Position numbers and translations under genes: made by a program. The notes beneath the pieces are model-generated. The model made no database searches. It was not told the DNA's origin and saw only the letters and a list, made by a program, of their open reading frames with translations. DNA of 64,000 nt from Vescimonas coprocola. GTDB taxonomy: Bacteria; Bacillota; Clostridia; Oscillospirales; Oscillospiraceae. Positions 33,523 to 42,096 of this stretch are shown here, in pieces (the stretch's first letter is position 1; each line of letters opens with the position of its first letter). Where the stretch lies: positions 744,001 through 808,000 of the forward strand of contig NZ_AP023418.1 in NCBI RefSeq assembly GCF_018408575.1, read 5' to 3'.

Positions 33523-33573
33523 TGCCGCCGGGTATACTATATTATTAGGTGAAAACCGGAAGCGAGGATGTAC

Positions 33574-34884
33574 ATGGAACGCAGAACTTTGGAAGAAAAC
33601 AGGGAAAATAAGAGAGACTATGCGGTGCTGGTGGGGCTGCGCTCCCCGGTGCTGCGGGAGGATAACGCAGACGAGGAGAGTCTGGCGGAGCTGGCGGCTC
33701 TGGTAGAGACCGCCGGAGGGCAAGCCGTCGGCACCATTTTGCAGAGCCGGGAGAAGCCGGACCCCCACAGCTTCATCGGAGAGGGCAAGGTGGAGGAGGT
33801 ACGGCGCATGGTGCAGGAGGAAGAGGCCACCATGGTCATCTTCGACAACGACCTCTCGCCCTCACAGATCCGGGTGCTGACGGAGATGACCGGGGTACAG
33901 GTGTTGGACCGCAGCGGCCTGATCCTGGACATCTTTGCCCAGCGGGCCAAGACCAAGGAGGGCTGCTTGCAGGTGGAGCTGGCCCAGTACCAGTATTTGC
34001 TGCCGAGGCTGGTGGGTATGTGGACTCATCTGGAGCGACAGGCCGGAACCAGCGGCAAGGGCCCCATCGGCTCCAAGGGCCCCGGCGAGACACAGCTGGA
34101 GACGGACCGCCGCCACATTCACCGGAAGATCGACAAGCTGAAGGCGGAGCTGGAGGAGGTGCGGCGGGTCCGCAGCACCCAGCGCCAGCGGCGGCAGAAA
34201 AACGAGATCCCGGTGGTGGCCATTGTGGGCTACACCAATGCCGGAAAATCCACCCTGCTCAACGCCATCACCGGGGCGGGTATCCCCGCCAACAACCGGC
34301 TGTTTGATACGCTGGACACCACCACACGGCTGCTCACCGTCAGCGATACGCTGGATGTGGTGATCTCCGACACCGTGGGCTTTATCCGTAAGCTGCCCCA
34401 CCAGCTGGTGGAGGCCTTCAAGGCCACGCTGGAGGAGCTGGAGTACGCCGATCTGCTGCTGCACGTCATCGACGTGTCCAATCCCCAGTGGCAGCAGCAG
34501 GCCTCCATTGTGGAGGACCTGATCCACGAGCTGAAGGCGGATCAGATCCCCTGCATCCGGGTATACAACAAGTGCGACGTGGCCTTCTCCGGAGAGCGAA
34601 GCCATGAGGAGGACGCCGTGTCCATCTCCGCCAAGACCGGGGAGGGCATCCCGGCGCTGATGGAGGCCATCGACCGGAGGCTGGACAAGGGCACCCGCCG
34701 GGTGGTGATCCATCTGCCCTATGACAAGGCGGGGATGCTGGACAGCCTCTATCGAGAGGCCAAGGTGGAGGATGTGGCCTATCAGGAGAGCATTGATGTG
34801 ACGGCGGTGTGCCCCCCCAAGGTGCTGGGCCAGCTGAAGGACTATATCGAGGGCTGGACGGAGCCGAAGGAGGACTGGGAATGA
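33574..34884 (+). CDS. hflX: ribosome-splitting GTPase HflX
   Basis: A 436-residue GTPase. The N-terminal HflX domain shows KPDPHSFIGEGKVEEV and DNDLSPSQIRVL, and then GPGETQLETDRR before a coiled linker. The G domain has GYTNAGKSTLLNAITG, DTLDTTTR, SDTVGFIRKLPHQLVEAFKA and NKCD. HflX rescues stalled ribosomes after stress such as heat or antibiotics. ATG 33574 is chosen over 33568 because the GAGG site is then six bases away. The stop overlaps the next gene by ATGA. Confidence 0.95.
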   Translation: MERRTLEENRENKRDYAVLVGLRSPVLREDNADEESLAELAALVETAGGQAVGTILQSREKPDPHSFIGEGKVEEVRRMVQEEEATMVIFDNDLSPSQIRVLTEMTGVQVLDRSGLILDIFAQRAKTKEGCLQVELAQYQYLLPRLVGMWTHLERQAGTSGKGPIGSKGPGETQLETDRRHIHRKIDKLKAELEEVRRVRSTQRQRRQKNEIPVVAIVGYTNAGKSTLLNAITGAGIPANNRLFDTLDTTTRLLTVSDTLDVVISDTVGFIRKLPHQLVEAFKATLEELEYADLLLHVIDVSNPQWQQQASIVEDLIHELKADQIPCIRVYNKCDVAFSGERSHEEDAVSISAKTGEGIPALMEAIDRRLDKGTRRVVIHLPYDKAGMLDSLYREAKVEDVAYQESIDVTAVCPPKVLGQLKDYIEGWTEPKEDWE

Positions 34885-35414
34885 TGGAGACGGAACGGCT
34901 GCTGCTGCGGCCGTGGCAGGAGAGCGATGCCGAGGCGCTGTACCGCTGGGCCAGCGACCCGGAGGTAGGCCCCGCCGCCGGATGGTCGCCCCACACCTCC
35001 GTGGAAAACAGCCGGGACATCATCCGGACGGTGCTGGCCAAGGAGGGAACCTTTGCCGTGGTGCTCAAGGGCGGGGACGGCGGCCCCATCGGGGCCATCG
35101 GCGTATTCCCCACGGAGATACCGGAGGGGAGGGGTGAGCCGGAGATCGGCTACTGGATCGCCCGCCCCTACTGGGGACAGGGACTGATCCCGGAGGCTGT
35201 GGAGGCGATGCTGCGCTGGCAGTTTCGGGAGATGGGTGCGGAGCGTGTGTGGTGCGCCCATTTTCCGGGGAATGAACGATCCCGGCGGGTGCAGGAGAAG
35301 TGCGGCTTCCGCCATGTCTGCGATACGCCGCCGTCGCCGTGGCCCGACGGAACGGAGCATCCCGGCGTGTGTCAGGCCATTACGAGACAGGAGTGGGAGG
35401 TGCGCCATGGCTGA
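34881..35414 (+). CDS. GNAT-family N-acetyltransferase (RimJ-like)
   Basis: A 177-residue protein with the GNAT fold: METERLLLRPWQESDAEALY at the N-terminus, GEPEIGYWIARPYWGQGLIP (acetyl-CoA binding, Q/R-x-x-G-x-G/A variant WGQGLIPEA), and NERSRRVQEKCGFRHV near the end. This pattern is typical of RimJ/RimL-like N-terminal or amino-group acetyltransferases. The substrate is unknown. It is translationally coupled to hflX by an ATGA overlap, with AGGAGG seven bases before the start. It overlaps yigZ at its end. Confidence 0.9.
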   Translation: MMETERLLLRPWQESDAEALYRWASDPEVGPAAGWSPHTSVENSRDIIRTVLAKEGTFAVVLKGGDGGPIGAIGVFPTEIPEGRGEPEIGYWIARPYWGQGLIPEAVEAMLRWQFREMGAERVWCAHFPGNERSRRVQEKCGFRHVCDTPPSPWPDGTEHPGVCQAITRQEWEVRHG

Positions 35415-36042
35415 CGGCTTTCGCATCCCCTTTCAGGAGGCGGAGAGCGAGTTTGTGGAGAAGCGCTCCCGGTTCATCAGCCACGTGTGGCGGGTGGAGA
35501 CGGAGGAGGAGGCCCAAGCCCGGATCCAGGAGACGAAGAAGAAGTATTATGACGCACGGCACAACTGCTGGTGCTATCTGCTGGGGCCGAATCTGGTGCG
35601 CTACTCCGACGACGGAGAGCCTCAGGGAACGGCGGGACAGCCCATGCTGAACGTATTCCAGCGGGAGAACGTCACCGGAGCGGTGTGCGTGGTGACCCGG
35701 TATTTCGGCGGTATCCTGCTGGGGGCCGGAGGACTGACCCGTGCCTACTCCAAGGGCGCACGGGATGCCTTGGCGGCGGCGGGCGTGGCCACCATGGGTC
35801 TGTGGGCCCGTGTGCGGCTCAGCTGCCCCTATCCGCTGTTTGAGCGGGTGAAGCTGGAGATCGCCGCTGCGGACGGTATTCTGGACGATATGGACTACGG
35901 CGCTGATGTGACGCTGACGGTATCTCTGCCGTCGGAGAGGCGGGAGACCCTGCAGGGGCGGCTGACGGAGCTGTCCGCCGGAGGGCTGACCTTGGCGCTG
36001 ATGGAGGAGAGCTACCGTCCCGGCCCACGGGAGGAGTTATAA
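35407..36042 (+). CDS. YigZ/IMPACT family protein
   Basis: A 211-residue protein of the UPF0029/IMPACT family. The N-terminal domain carries FVEKRSRFISHVWRV, YYDARHNCWCYLLG, SDDGEPQGTAGQPML and TRYFGGILLGAGGLTRAYSK, all family hallmarks. The C-terminal ferredoxin-like DUF1949 domain spans about 140-205. Homologues affect translation regulation in eukaryotes and are poorly characterised in bacteria. Starts eight bases inside the end of the GNAT gene. Confidence 0.92.
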   Translation: MADGFRIPFQEAESEFVEKRSRFISHVWRVETEEEAQARIQETKKKYYDARHNCWCYLLGPNLVRYSDDGEPQGTAGQPMLNVFQRENVTGAVCVVTRYFGGILLGAGGLTRAYSKGARDALAAAGVATMGLWARVRLSCPYPLFERVKLEIAAADGILDDMDYGADVTLTVSLPSERRETLQGRLTELSAGGLTLALMEESYRPGPREEL

Positions 36043-36061
36043 CGGAAAAGGAGAAGAAGGA

Positions 36062-36328
36062 ATGAAGTACACGGAATACACCGACGAACAGATCCAGGAG
36101 ATCAAGCGCCAGCGGGACCGGCGCAAGCGGCAGCAGATCACGGTCATCGTCTTTATCCTCGGCGTGCTGTTTGCGCTGGTGGGGATCCTGGAGCGGGGCG
36201 GCGCCATCTATCTGGTGCTGGGCATCGCCTGCCTGCTGATGGGCGTGATGCTGCTGGTGGATCATATCCGCAGGGAACGGGAGGAGAAAGCCAAGAAGCA
36301 GGATGCGGCGGACACTGACAAGGAGTAA
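36062..36328 (+). CDS. small membrane protein of unknown function
   Basis: An 88-residue protein. The first 24 residues are charged and rich in Lys/Arg/Gln. Two hydrophobic segments follow (about 25-42 and 46-66), then a charged tail DHIRREREEKAKKQ. I recognise no domain. It has an AAGGAGAAGAAGG site and lies 19 bases after yigZ, so it is likely the last gene of the hflX operon. Confidence 0.75.
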   Translation: MKYTEYTDEQIQEIKRQRDRRKRQQITVIVFILGVLFALVGILERGGAIYLVLGIACLLMGVMLLVDHIRREREEKAKKQDAADTDKE

Positions 36329-36359
36329 GCCTTGCCATTTGTTCACGGATTCTTTACGG

Positions 36360-36388
36360 AAAACCCCTTGCCCTGAGGGGGCTTTTCA
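36360..36388 (+). terminator. weak terminator after the hflX operon
   Basis: ACCCCT and AGGGGG pair across a short loop and are followed by CTTTTC. The stem is short. Confidence 0.4.
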
Positions 36389-36489
36389 TGGTAGAATAGT
36401 ATCAACGAAGAGACGAGGCGTATCTGCCCGATGTGCGGACAGGTGCGCTCTCGTTTTGTCAGGAGAAAATTGGAAAAGGAGGAAGATAT

Positions 36490-38070
36490 TTGTCTCGTAA
36501 GCCATTGAGCGTACAGGCGCAGCAGGATCGCCTGCGGCGCAAGCGGCGGGAGGCCGGAGAGGTGCTGACCATTTTCCGCAAGCCCCTGAAGGAATCGCTG
36601 ACCTCGGTGCTGCCCATCACCGCCATTGTGCTGGTGCTGTGCTTTACCATCACCCCTATCTCCAACAACGCCATGATGGCGTTTTTGCTGGGGAGTCTGC
36701 TGCTGATCGTGGGCATGGGGTTGTTCACCTTGGGCTCAGAGATGTCCATGATCCCGCTGGGTGAGGCGGTAGGTAAGGAGATCACCAAGTCCAAAAAGGT
36801 GTGGGTCATTGTGGCCATCAGCTTTTTGATCGGCGTCATCATCACCGTGGCGGAGCCGGATCTGCAGGTGCTGGCAGGGCAGGTGCCGTCTATCCCGGAT
36901 CGGGTCATCATCTGGTCTGTGGCGCTGGGTGTGGGGGTTTTTCTGGTGATCGCCCTGCTGCGTATCCTGTTTGCCATCCAGCTGTCGTATCTGCTGATCG
37001 GGTTTTATGCCATCGTGTTCGTGCTGGCGGGCTTCGTGTCCCCGGACTTCTGGGCCGTCGCCTTCGACTCCGGCGGCGTCACTACCGGCCCCATGACGGT
37101 ACCCTTTATCATGGCGCTGGGCGTGGGCGTCAGTGCTGTGCGTAACGATAAGGACGCCGGGGGCGACAGCTTCGGTCTGGTGGCCCTGTGTTCCATCGGC
37201 CCCATCATCACGGTGCTGCTGCTGGGCCTGCTGTATCAGCCAGACGGCAGCTCCTATACCCCGGTGAGCGTGCCAGATGCCAAGGACACGGCGGAGATGT
37301 TCCGGTCGTATACCCATGCGCTGCCGGAGTATTTCAAGGAGATCTTCCTTTCTCTGGCGCCCATTCTGGCGTTTTTCGTCCTGTTCCAGCTGGTCACCCG
37401 GCGGATGCACCGGCGGGAGGTCATGAGTATGCTCTTTGGCCTGCTGTACACCTATATCGGGCTGGTGCTGTTCCTTACCGGTGTCAACGTGGGCTTCATG
37501 CCCGTGGGCAGCTTCCTGGGGGAGAGCATCGCCGCCCATGAGAGCTACAGCTGGCTGCTGATCCCCATTGCCATGCTCATCGGATACTTCATCGTGTCGG
37601 CGGAACCGGCGGTCCATGTGCTGAACCGGCAGGTGGAGGAGATCACCGCCGGAGCCATTCCCGCCAGCGCCATGAATGCGGCGCTCTCCATCGGCGTGTC
37701 GGTGTCGCTGGCGCTGGCCATGATCCGGGTGCTGACGGGTATCTCCATCATGTGGTTTTTGATCCCCGGCTATGTGCTGAGTCTGGCGCTGTCCTTTGTG
37801 GTGCCGAAGATCTTTACCTCCATCGCCTTCGACTCCGGCGGCGTGGCCTCCGGTCCGATGACGGCCACGTTCCTGCTGCCCTTTGCCATGGGGGCCTGTG
37901 ATGCGCTGGGGGGCAATGTGGTGACGGACGCCTTCGGCGTGGTGGCCATGGTGGCTATGACGCCGCTGGTGACCATCCAGCTGCTGGGCGTCAGCTATCA
38001 GCGAAAGCTCAGCAAGCGCACTCCTGTACCGGCCGTTGGGCAGGTGGAGGAGATCATCGAGCTGGCATAG
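36490..38070 (+). CDS. DUF1538 membrane transporter
   Basis: A 526-residue protein with about twelve membrane segments formed by two homologous halves. The repeated signature is FDSGGVTTGPMTVPF in the first half and FDSGGVASGPMTATF in the second, each after a SPDF/VVPK-type loop. DUF1538 proteins are uncharacterised predicted transporters. The next gene encodes a PII-like protein, and this pairing suggests regulation by energy or nitrogen status. The start is TTG 36490 with GGAGG seven bases upstream; no in-frame ATG lies in the conserved N-terminus. Confidence 0.9.
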   Translation: MSRKPLSVQAQQDRLRRKRREAGEVLTIFRKPLKESLTSVLPITAIVLVLCFTITPISNNAMMAFLLGSLLLIVGMGLFTLGSEMSMIPLGEAVGKEITKSKKVWVIVAISFLIGVIITVAEPDLQVLAGQVPSIPDRVIIWSVALGVGVFLVIALLRILFAIQLSYLLIGFYAIVFVLAGFVSPDFWAVAFDSGGVTTGPMTVPFIMALGVGVSAVRNDKDAGGDSFGLVALCSIGPIITVLLLGLLYQPDGSSYTPVSVPDAKDTAEMFRSYTHALPEYFKEIFLSLAPILAFFVLFQLVTRRMHRREVMSMLFGLLYTYIGLVLFLTGVNVGFMPVGSFLGESIAAHESYSWLLIPIAMLIGYFIVSAEPAVHVLNRQVEEITAGAIPASAMNAALSIGVSVSLALAMIRVLTGISIMWFLIPGYVLSLALSFVVPKIFTSIAFDSGGVASGPMTATFLLPFAMGACDALGGNVVTDAFGVVAMVAMTPLVTIQLLGVSYQRKLSKRTPVPAVGQVEEIIELA

Positions 38071-38078
38071 GAGGGCAT

Positions 38079-38780
38079 ATGAAGCGACTGTATTTGATGA
38101 TCACCATTACCAACCGGGTGATGGGCTCCAAGCGATTTGTGGATTTCTACCGGGCCTTCGGCGCACCGGTGGTGTTTACGGCGCTGGGCCGTGGGACTGC
38201 CAGCGATGAGGTACTGAGCTATCTGGGTCTGGAGGCCACAGAGAAGTCCGTGATGCTGTCGGTGGTGACGCCGGCGTGCAAGGAGGTGCTGATGAAGGAG
38301 TTGGTCAGCACCATGCACCTGACCAACCCCGGCACCGGCATTGCCATGTGCCTGCCTTTGAGCAGCATCGGCGGGCGGACGGCCATGAACTATTTGATTA
38401 CCGGCAACCCGGAGGCGGAGCCGGATGTGGAAGTGAAGGAGGATGAGAGCATGAAGGATGCAGCGTATCAGCTGATCGTGGCCATTGCCAATCAGGGCTA
38501 CACCGACACGGTGATGGGAGCCGCTCGCAGCGCAGGAGCCCACGGCGGCACCATTCTGCACGCCAAGAGCACCGGCGCCGAGGATGCCGGGAAGTTCTTT
38601 GGAATGTCCATTGCCGAGGAGCGGGAGATCATCCTCATGGTGGTGCCTACCGGCGACAAGAACACCGTGATGCAGGCCATCATGGCCCAAGCGGGGGCGC
38701 ATACCGAGGCGCAGGCCGTGACCTTCTCGGTGGCGCTGGAGGATGTGGCGGGGCTGTACCACATCAACGCCGACGAATAA
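38079..38780 (+). CDS. tandem PII-like signalling protein, partner of the DUF1538 transporter
   Basis: A 233-residue protein made of two PII-like domains. The C-terminal half (about 125-233) is clear: YQLIVAIANQGYTDTVMGAA, then RSAGAHGGTILHAKS and FFGMSIAEEREIILMVVP, which match the core of PII-like proteins. The N-terminal half (about 1-105) shows a related but divergent fold (MKRLYLMITITNRVMGSKRF). PII-like proteins bind nucleotides or small molecules and control membrane transporters by direct contact. It starts eight bases after DUF1538, so both are one operon. The ligand is unknown. Confidence 0.85.
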   Translation: MKRLYLMITITNRVMGSKRFVDFYRAFGAPVVFTALGRGTASDEVLSYLGLEATEKSVMLSVVTPACKEVLMKELVSTMHLTNPGTGIAMCLPLSSIGGRTAMNYLITGNPEAEPDVEVKEDESMKDAAYQLIVAIANQGYTDTVMGAARSAGAHGGTILHAKSTGAEDAGKFFGMSIAEEREIILMVVPTGDKNTVMQAIMAQAGAHTEAQAVTFSVALEDVAGLYHINADE

Positions 38781-38874
38781 GAGGCGGCGAGGGGCAATCT
38801 CCAATCAAGCGGCGCAAGGCCGCGCCGTCTGTGGGTGGCCCTTAGAAAAAGCTTTAGATGTTTTAGCGTGAAAG

Positions 38875-38905
38875 CTGCCGGGAGGAGAGTCCCGGCAGTT
38901 TTTCT
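38875..38905 (+). terminator. terminator of the DUF1538-PII operon
   Basis: CTGCCGGGA and TCCCGGCAG pair around GGAGAG and are followed by T5CTCTT. Confidence 0.85.
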
Positions 38906-38906
38906 C

Positions 38907-38935
38907 TTGTCAAATCCGGCGGCAGGGGGTATACT
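38907..38935 (+). promoter_or_regulatory. promoter of pepD
   Basis: TTGTCA at 38907-38912 and TATACT at 38930-38935, 17 bases apart, 38 bases upstream of the pepD start. Confidence 0.85.
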
Positions 38936-38973
38936 AAGGGTGATATCCCATACAGAGAAAAGGAGCGATGTAT

Positions 38974-40413
38974 ATGGCAGTTCTGGAGCATCTGGAGCCG
39001 GGACGGGTATTTCACTTTTTTGAGCAGATGAGCGCTATTCCCCGCGGTTCGGGCAACACCAAGGCCGTCAGCGACTGGCTGGCGGAGTTTGCCAGGGAGA
39101 GGGGCCTGCGGTATCAGCAGGATGCGCTGAACAACATCATCATCTTTAAGGACGCCTCCGCCGGGTACGAGGGGGCGGAGCCGGTGATTTTGCAGGGTCA
39201 CATGGACATGGTGTGTGAAAAGGCGCCGGACTGCGGCAAGGACATGACCCGTGAGGGGCTGGATCTGGCCATCGACGGAGATTTTGTCTATGCCAAGGGG
39301 ACCACGCTGGGCGGCGACGACGGCATCGCCGTGGCCATGGCGCTGGCGGTGCTGGACGACGAGAGCCTGCCCCATCCTCCCATTGAGGCGGTCATCACCG
39401 TGGACGAGGAGACGGGCATGGACGGGGCCATGGGCATTGACGTGTCCGGCCTGAAGGGCCGTCGGATGCTGAATATCGACTCTGAGGACGAGGGCGTGTT
39501 CACCGTCAGCTGTGCCGGAGGCGCTCGGATGGACTGCGTGCTGCCGGTGCGGCGGGAGGTCTTTGCGGCTCCTGTGCAGCGCATTACCGTTCAGGGGCTG
39601 GTAGGCGGCCACTCCGGCACGGAGATCGACAAGGGCCGGGGCAACGGCGTTCAGCTGATGGGCCGTGTGCTGGCCTCTGTGGCGGAGGAGACGGAGCTGC
39701 GGCTGGTGGAGGTCTGCGGCGGTCTGAAGGACAACGCCATTCCCACCGGCGCACAGGCGCTGATTTCCGCCAACGCCGAGGTCACCGCCGAGGTCTGCCG
39801 CCGCATGACGCAGTCCCTGCGGGAGGAGTACCGGGTGACGGATCCCGACGTAGAGGTAACGGTGGAGCCTGCCGAGACGGCCATGCTGCCTATGGACGCA
39901 GTGTCCACCCGCCGGGCGGTGTGCCTGCTGGTGTGCCACCCCAACGGCGTACAGGTCATGAGCGCCGACATCCCCGGTCTGGTGCAGACCTCCCTGAACA
40001 TGGGCATCCTCACCACCGGCGAGACGGCGGTGCATCTGTCCAGCAGCGTTCGCAGCAGCGTGGAGAGCCAGAAGCAGATGCTGCTCCAGCGCATCGCCTG
40101 CCTGACGGCGGAGCTGGGCGGGGAGACCTCCACCCGTGGGGAGTACCCCGGCTGGGCCTATCTGCCGGATTCTCCGCTGCGGGATCTGATGGTGGAGGTG
40201 TTCACCGATCAGTACGGCTATGAACCCAAGGTGGAGGCCATCCATGCCGGTCTGGAGTGTGGGCTGTTCTCCGCCAAGCTGCCGGGGCTGGATTGCGTGT
40301 CCTTCGGACCGGATCTGAAGGAGATCCACACCTTCCGGGAGAAAATGTCCATCTCCTCCGTGCAGCGGGTCTGGAAGATGCTGGTGGAGCTGCTGCGCCG
40401 CATGAAGCCCTGA
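38974..40413 (+). CDS. pepD: aminoacyl-histidine dipeptidase (M20 family)
   Basis: A 479-residue cytoplasmic metallopeptidase that cleaves dipeptides such as Xaa-His. Metal-site motifs are visible: LQGHMDMVCEK (His), TTLGGDDGIAVAMALA (Asp bridging two metals), VDEETGMDGAMG (catalytic Glu) and MLNIDSEDEG. The lid domain lies between about 190 and 380. ATG 38974 is preferred over 38968 because the AGGAG site is then eight bases away. It is a single-gene unit with its own promoter and terminator. Confidence 0.95.
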   Translation: MAVLEHLEPGRVFHFFEQMSAIPRGSGNTKAVSDWLAEFARERGLRYQQDALNNIIIFKDASAGYEGAEPVILQGHMDMVCEKAPDCGKDMTREGLDLAIDGDFVYAKGTTLGGDDGIAVAMALAVLDDESLPHPPIEAVITVDEETGMDGAMGIDVSGLKGRRMLNIDSEDEGVFTVSCAGGARMDCVLPVRREVFAAPVQRITVQGLVGGHSGTEIDKGRGNGVQLMGRVLASVAEETELRLVEVCGGLKDNAIPTGAQALISANAEVTAEVCRRMTQSLREEYRVTDPDVEVTVEPAETAMLPMDAVSTRRAVCLLVCHPNGVQVMSADIPGLVQTSLNMGILTTGETAVHLSSSVRSSVESQKQMLLQRIACLTAELGGETSTRGEYPGWAYLPDSPLRDLMVEVFTDQYGYEPKVEAIHAGLECGLFSAKLPGLDCVSFGPDLKEIHTFREKMSISSVQRVWKMLVELLRRMKP

Positions 40414-40435
40414 AAGGGAAGAAGTGAATAGAGAA

Positions 40436-40470
40436 ACGCCCTCCGGCCATGCCGGAGGGCGTCTTTTGTT
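40436..40470 (+). terminator. bidirectional terminator between pepD and the EamA gene
   Basis: ACGCCCTCCGGC and GCCGGAGGGCGT form a perfect 12-bp stem with a CAT loop, followed by CTTTTGTT. Confidence 0.9.
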
Positions 40471-40484
40471 GATTTGTAAAGGCC

Positions 40485-41405
40485 TTACTGGAGCTGCTTG
40501 GCCTTTTTGGCGGGGAACTGGACCTGCGCCAGCACCACGGCAATGAACATCAGAGCACAGCCGATATACTCCCGCAGGGACATCTGCTGGTGCAGGATGA
40601 TGGCACCGGCGATGACGGCGAACACGCTCTCCAGACTCAGCAGGATGGTGACCACCGTGGGGTTGGAATCCTTCTGGGCCAGAATTTGCAGGGTGTAGCC
40701 CACGCCGCAGGAGAACACGCCCACGTACAGCAGGGGCAGGATGCACTCCCAAAGGACGTGGAAGTCAATGGTGTCGAAGATCAGGGCCAGAATGGTGGAC
40801 CAGATAGCGGCGAACAGGAACTGCAGGCAGGAGAGCTTCACGCCGTCGCAGCGGGCGGTGAAGTGGTCAATGAGGAGAATGTGTACGGCAAAGCACACAG
40901 CGCACACCAGCACCAGCAGGTCGCCGGGGGCCAGAGAGAAGCCGCCCTTGATGCACAGCAGGTACAGGGATACCACGCTCAGCACCACGGCGATCCACAC
41001 CGGGCCGCTGACCTTCCGGCGGAAGAACAGACCGAACAGGGGAACCAGCACCACATACAGCGCCGTGATGAAGCCCGCCTTGCCGGCGTCGGTGCCGGCC
41101 ACCAGACCCGCCTGCTGGAAGTTGGAGGCGACGGCCAGAGCGGTGCCGCAGCAGAGGCCGCCCAGCCACAGCTGCTTGCGGGAGGCCTTCTTTTCCTCCG
41201 CCGTGGGCTGGGGCCGGTCCTTCCGAGTGGTGTTCATGACGGCGATCACCACCAGCAGAGACAGTACGGCGATGAAGTAACGGGTGCCGTTGAAGGTGAA
41301 GGCCCCCATGGAGTCGGCGCAGATATCCTGCGACACGAAGGAAGTACCCCAGATAAAGGCCGCCAGAATGGGGAATACCACCTGACGCATTTGGTTGTGT
41401 TTCAT
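40485..41405 (-). CDS. EamA/DMT-family transporter
   Basis: A 306-residue protein with ten predicted membrane segments in two EamA repeats. The first has FIWGTSFVSQDICADSMGAF and the second begins near LAPGDLLVLVCAVCFAVHIL. DMT transporters export or import amino acids, nucleotide sugars or other metabolites; the substrate cannot be told. The start at 41405 has AAGGA about nine bases upstream. It lies 31 bases after plsY on the same strand and ends the DUF512-der-plsY operon. An upstream extension of the open frame overlaps plsY and was not used. Confidence 0.88.
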   Translation of the reverse strand: MKHNQMRQVVFPILAAFIWGTSFVSQDICADSMGAFTFNGTRYFIAVLSLLVVIAVMNTTRKDRPQPTAEEKKASRKQLWLGGLCCGTALAVASNFQQAGLVAGTDAGKAGFITALYVVLVPLFGLFFRRKVSGPVWIAVVLSVVSLYLLCIKGGFSLAPGDLLVLVCAVCFAVHILLIDHFTARCDGVKLSCLQFLFAAIWSTILALIFDTIDFHVLWECILPLLYVGVFSCGVGYTLQILAQKDSNPTVVTILLSLESVFAVIAGAIILHQQMSLREYIGCALMFIAVVLAQVQFPAKKAKQLQ

Positions 41406-41436
41406 GTGCTTGGTTCCTTTCTGTTTATTCTCTCTC

Positions 41437-42096
41437 TTATTTAGGCGGATCCTTGCCCTCCGTGGGGTTGACGTGCCACTTGAATTTTTTCTCCGTTCCG
41501 TGGAGAAGGCGCTGGATATTTTCCCGATGACACCAGACCACCAGAGCCGCCACCGCCAGACACAGACCGGTGTAGAGCCAGTTGTGGCCATAGACGAAGT
41601 ACACGGTAATGGGGGCGCTGCAGGTGGCGGTGATGGAGGCCAGCGAGACGTATCGGGTGGTGAGCCACAGCAGCAGGAACAGCGCCCATGCCACGGCGGC
41701 CACCCGCCAGTTCAGCAGCAGCACCAGCGTGCCGCCGGAGAGGATGCCCTTGCCGCCTCGGAGACCGTAGAACACCGGGAAGATGTGGCCCAGTTCACAG
41801 CCGAGGCCCGCCAGAAGCGTACCCAAGGTGCCGTCCCAACCCAGACAGCGGAAGAAGAAGCTGCCCAGCAGGCACGCCGCCACGGTCTTGCCCATGTCGC
41901 AGGCGATGACCAGCAGGGCGTATTTGGCGCCGTAGGTGCGATAGAAATTGGTGAGACCGGCGTTGCCGCTGCCGTGCTTGCGGACGTCGTCCCGGATGAT
42001 GAAGTGGGATACCATGAAAGAGCCGTTGAAGCAGCCGAAGAAGTAGGACAGCAGCATCACCAGCAGTACGGCGAAGGCTACAGTCACGTTATGCAT
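41437..42096 (-). CDS. plsY: glycerol-3-phosphate acyltransferase PlsY
   Basis: A 219-residue membrane enzyme that moves an acyl group from acyl-phosphate to glycerol-3-phosphate, the first step of phospholipid synthesis. Family motifs are KHGSGNAGLTN (motif 1), GHIFPVFYGLRGGKG (motif 2) and an EN motif near HRENIQRLL (motif 3, following VVWC). About five membrane segments are present. It overlaps the end of der by eight bases; der-plsY is a conserved clostridial pair. Confidence 0.95.
   Translation of the reverse strand: MHNVTVAFAVLLVMLLSYFFGCFNGSFMVSHFIIRDDVRKHGSGNAGLTNFYRTYGAKYALLVIACDMGKTVAACLLGSFFFRCLGWDGTLGTLLAGLGCELGHIFPVFYGLRGGKGILSGGTLVLLLNWRVAAVAWALFLLLWLTTRYVSLASITATCSAPITVYFVYGHNWLYTGLCLAVAALVVWCHRENIQRLLHGTEKKFKWHVNPTEGKDPPK

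Noticed and set aside
38863-40752. Open frame of 629 codons antisense to pepD
   Set aside because: It runs across the pepD coding region, the intergenic terminator and part of the transporter; no ribosome site or domain.
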